From: Bacillota bacterium
GTDB taxonomy: Bacteria; Bacillota; Clostridia; Lachnospirales; Lachnospiraceae
Direction: 5' to 3'
Length of the DNA stretch: 64,000 nucleotides
Assembly (NCBI GenBank): GCA_023398375.1
Contig: JAEWSH010000051.1
Location: 186,001-250,000, forward strand
Shown here: piece after piece, positions 61,904 to 64,000 of the stretch
How the letters are laid out: every line of letters begins with the position of its first letter
How positions within the stretch are numbered: position 1 is the stretch's first letter
Notes under the pieces: generated by a model
What the model was told of the DNA's origin: nothing
Databases searched by the model: none
The model's input: only the letters and a program-made list of their open reading frames with translations
Program-made: the position numbers and the translations under genes

Positions 61904-64000
61904 ATGGGAAATGTAAGACGCATCTATGTGGAAAAAAAGGATGCCTATGCGGTTAATGCAAAAGAGCTGAGAGAGGAAATAGAAGGTTTTTTAGGCATTA
62001 ACGGTGTTAAGAATGTTCGTATTTTTATTCGTTATGATGTGGAGAACGTATCTGATACTGTTTTTGAAACAGCATGCAAGACAGTATTTTCAGAGCCACC
62101 AGTAGATATTTTATACACAGATAACTTTGAACAGCCATCAAATTCTAAAGTATTCAGCGTTGAATATTTACCGGGTCAATTTGACCAACGTGCAGACTCT
62201 GCAGTTCAATGTGTGAAATTTCTGAAAGAAGATGAAGAACCGATTATTAAAACTGCTGTAACTTATTTACTGGAAGGTAATATTTCCGATGATGAATTTA
62301 TCAAAATAAAAAATTATTGTATCAATCCGGTTGATTCCAGAGAAATAGGTATGGAGAAACCAGATACCTTAGTAACTGAATTTGAAGAGCCAGCAGATGT
62401 GAAAATATTTGATGGCTTTCGTGCTATGCCTGAAACAGAACTGGAAGAATTATACAGTTCGTTGAATCTTGCCATGACATTGAAAGATTTTCTTCATATT
62501 CAGAATTATTACAAGACAGAAGAAAATAGAGATCCATCCATGACTGAAATCCGCGTTCTCGATACGTATTGGTCGGATCACTGTCGTCATACTACATTTT
62601 CTACAGAATTAAAAGAGGTGGAGTTTGAAGATGGTTTCTATAAGACACCAATTGAAACAACTTACCAAAGCTATCTGGATACCAGAGAAGAGATTTTTAA
62701 AGGAAGAGATGACAAATTTGTCTGTTTAATGGATCTGGCGCTAATGGCGATGCGGAAGCTCAAAAGAGACGGTAAATTACAGGATCTTGAAGAATCAGAG
62801 GAAATTAATGCCTGTTCTATTGTAGTGCCTGTTGAGATAGATAAAGAAGACGGAAACGGAACAATCACAGAAGAGTGGCTGGTATGCTTTAAAAATGAGA
62901 CACATAACCATCCTACAGAGATTGAACCTTTTGGTGGTGCAGCAACATGCCTTGGCGGTGCAATCAGAGATCCATTGTCAGGAAGAGCCTATGTATATCA
63001 GGCAATGCGCGTAACAGGAGCGGCTGATCCGACGGTTCCGGTTGAGGCGACATTAAAGGGAAAATTATCACAGAAGAAGTTAGTAACCGGTGCGGCGCAC
63101 GGCTACTCTTCTTATGGCAATCAGATTGGACTTGCAACAGGTTTTGTAAAAGAGATCTATCATCCGAACTATGCGGCAAAGAGAATGGAGATCGGTGCTG
63201 TTATGGGTGCTGCTCCGAGAAAAAATGTAATTCGTGAAAGTTCTGATCCGGGAGATATCATCATTCTTTTAGGTGGAAGAACCGGACGTGATGGCTGTGG
63301 CGGCGCAACGGGTTCTTCTAAAGTGCACACAGAAGCATCCATTGAAACATGCGGAGCAGAAGTACAAAAGGGAAACGCGCCTACGGAACGGAAAATTCAA
63401 CGTTTGTTCAGAAGAGAAGAAGTTAGTAAATTAATTAAAAAATGTAATGATTTCGGTGCCGGTGGAGTTTCGGTGGCAATCGGGGAACTTGCAGACGGAT
63501 TGATTGTAGATTTGGATCAGGTACCTAAAAAATATGCAGGACTGGATGGAACAGAACTGTCAATTTCTGAGTCTCAGGAAAGAATGGCAGTTGTTGTAGA
63601 CCCGAAAGATGTTGAAAAATTTCTGGCATATGTAAACGAAGAGAATCTGGAAGCTGTTCAGGCTGCAGTTGTAACAAAAGAACCAAGACTTGTGCTGAAA
63701 TGGCGCGGCAAAGAGATTGTAAATATAGCAAGAGCATTTTTGGATACCAACGGAGCACATCAGGAAACAAAAGTAAAACTGGAGGTACCATCCGAAAAAG
63801 ATAATTACTTTAAAAAAATCGCAACTCCAAAAGTAGAAGAAGCGGTAAAAGCAGGAGATGTAAAAGCAGCATGGCTTGCAGAACTGAATGATCTGAATGT
63901 ATGTTCACAAAAAGGTCTTGTAGAAATGTTCGATGGTTCCATTGGTGCAAGCAGTGTATTCATGCCATTTGGCGGACAATATCAGCTGACAGAGACGCAG
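61904..64000 (+). CDS. purL: Phosphoribosylformylglycinamidine synthase, single-chain, partial
   Basis: The frame is open for 699 codons to the window end. It is the large, single-chain PurL that makes FGAM from FGAR, glutamine and ATP in purine synthesis. Visible are the N-terminal PurS-like part, the linker, and the first AIRS-type module with YWSDHCRHTTF near 230 and NETHNHPTEIEPFGGA, and GRTGRDGCGGATGSS. The glutaminase domain lies beyond the window. ATG 61904 follows GGAGG. Confidence 0.95.
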   Translation, partial: MGNVRRIYVEKKDAYAVNAKELREEIEGFLGINGVKNVRIFIRYDVENVSDTVFETACKTVFSEPPVDILYTDNFEQPSNSKVFSVEYLPGQFDQRADSAVQCVKFLKEDEEPIIKTAVTYLLEGNISDDEFIKIKNYCINPVDSREIGMEKPDTLVTEFEEPADVKIFDGFRAMPETELEELYSSLNLAMTLKDFLHIQNYYKTEENRDPSMTEIRVLDTYWSDHCRHTTFSTELKEVEFEDGFYKTPIETTYQSYLDTREEIFKGRDDKFVCLMDLALMAMRKLKRDGKLQDLEESEEINACSIVVPVEIDKEDGNGTITEEWLVCFKNETHNHPTEIEPFGGAATCLGGAIRDPLSGRAYVYQAMRVTGAADPTVPVEATLKGKLSQKKLVTGAAHGYSSYGNQIGLATGFVKEIYHPNYAAKRMEIGAVMGAAPRKNVIRESSDPGDIIILLGGRTGRDGCGGATGSSKVHTEASIETCGAEVQKGNAPTERKIQRLFRREEVSKLIKKCNDFGAGGVSVAIGELADGLIVDLDQVPKKYAGLDGTELSISESQERMAVVVDPKDVEKFLAYVNEENLEAVQAAVVTKEPRLVLKWRGKEIVNIARAFLDTNGAHQETKVKLEVPSEKDNYFKKIATPKVEEAVKAGDVKAAWLAELNDLNVCSQKGLVEMFDGSIGASSVFMPFGGQYQLTETQ

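Overview
The window looks like chromosomal DNA of an anaerobic Lachnospiraceae-type clostridium. I infer this from the low GC content, strong AGGAGG ribosome sites, nearly all genes on the + strand, the era / YqzL-like / recO order, a glyQS-type glycyl-tRNA synthetase, a GntR-clpC pair, a single-chain PurL, and flavodiiron protein/rubredoxin and pyruvate:ferredoxin oxidoreductase genes. No species name can be given from the sequence alone.

Layout. 1-18.6 kb is mostly core genome: the end of an M16 peptidase, a DUF4349 lipoprotein, era, a YqzL-like protein, recO, a lipoprotein, glyS, an alkylation-repair pair (ogt and an AlkD-like protein), flavodoxin, ROK glucokinase, rarD, alaS, rpsU, a membrane protein, a D-Ala-D-Ala carboxypeptidase, a metallophosphoesterase, scpA-scpB, an ECF-like sigma factor, and the first 264 codons of a second (DacF-like) carboxypeptidase.

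18,566-41,244 is the main discovery: a 22.7 kb island inserted inside that carboxypeptidase gene. The missing 3' part of the gene lies at 41,245-41,779, and joining the halves at a shared CAGG restores one 441-codon frame. The two island ends form a 26-bp imperfect inverted repeat (20/26) around CAGGGG, which is the geometry of a large-serine-recombinase attP with central dinucleotide GG. At the right end lie a DUF6870-like small protein and three tandem large serine recombinases. The cargo is a coherent redox set: beta-lactamase-fold hydrolase plus two-component system, flavodiiron protein, rubredoxin, a four-domain CoA-disulfide/polysulfide reductase, a flavin reductase-rubredoxin fusion, a chemoreceptor, thioredoxin, thioredoxin reductase, pyruvate:ferredoxin oxidoreductase, CcdA and a TlpA-like thioredoxin. 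Two island promoters share a TGTGA-N5-TYACA site centred near -41, and one also carries a near-consensus Rex box. I interpret it as a mobile oxygen/thiol-stress island that interrupts a cell-wall gene and would restore it on precise excision.

41.8-64 kb: a methyltransferase, an IS110-family element with a noncoding end that may encode its bridge RNA, an RpiR regulator with a D-lyxose isomerase, GntR-clpC, radA, an OFA-type transporter, tRNA-Trp, a 1.1 kb inverted-repeat-bounded cassette carrying one methyltransferase, an iron alcohol dehydrogenase, an orphan tail-collar protein, a large cyclic-nucleotide-binding-domain protein, a TetR regulator, a pair of M14-family genes of which the second has lost its zinc ligands, and the first 699 codons of purL. 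Three families of dispersed intergenic repeats lie both inside and outside the island.
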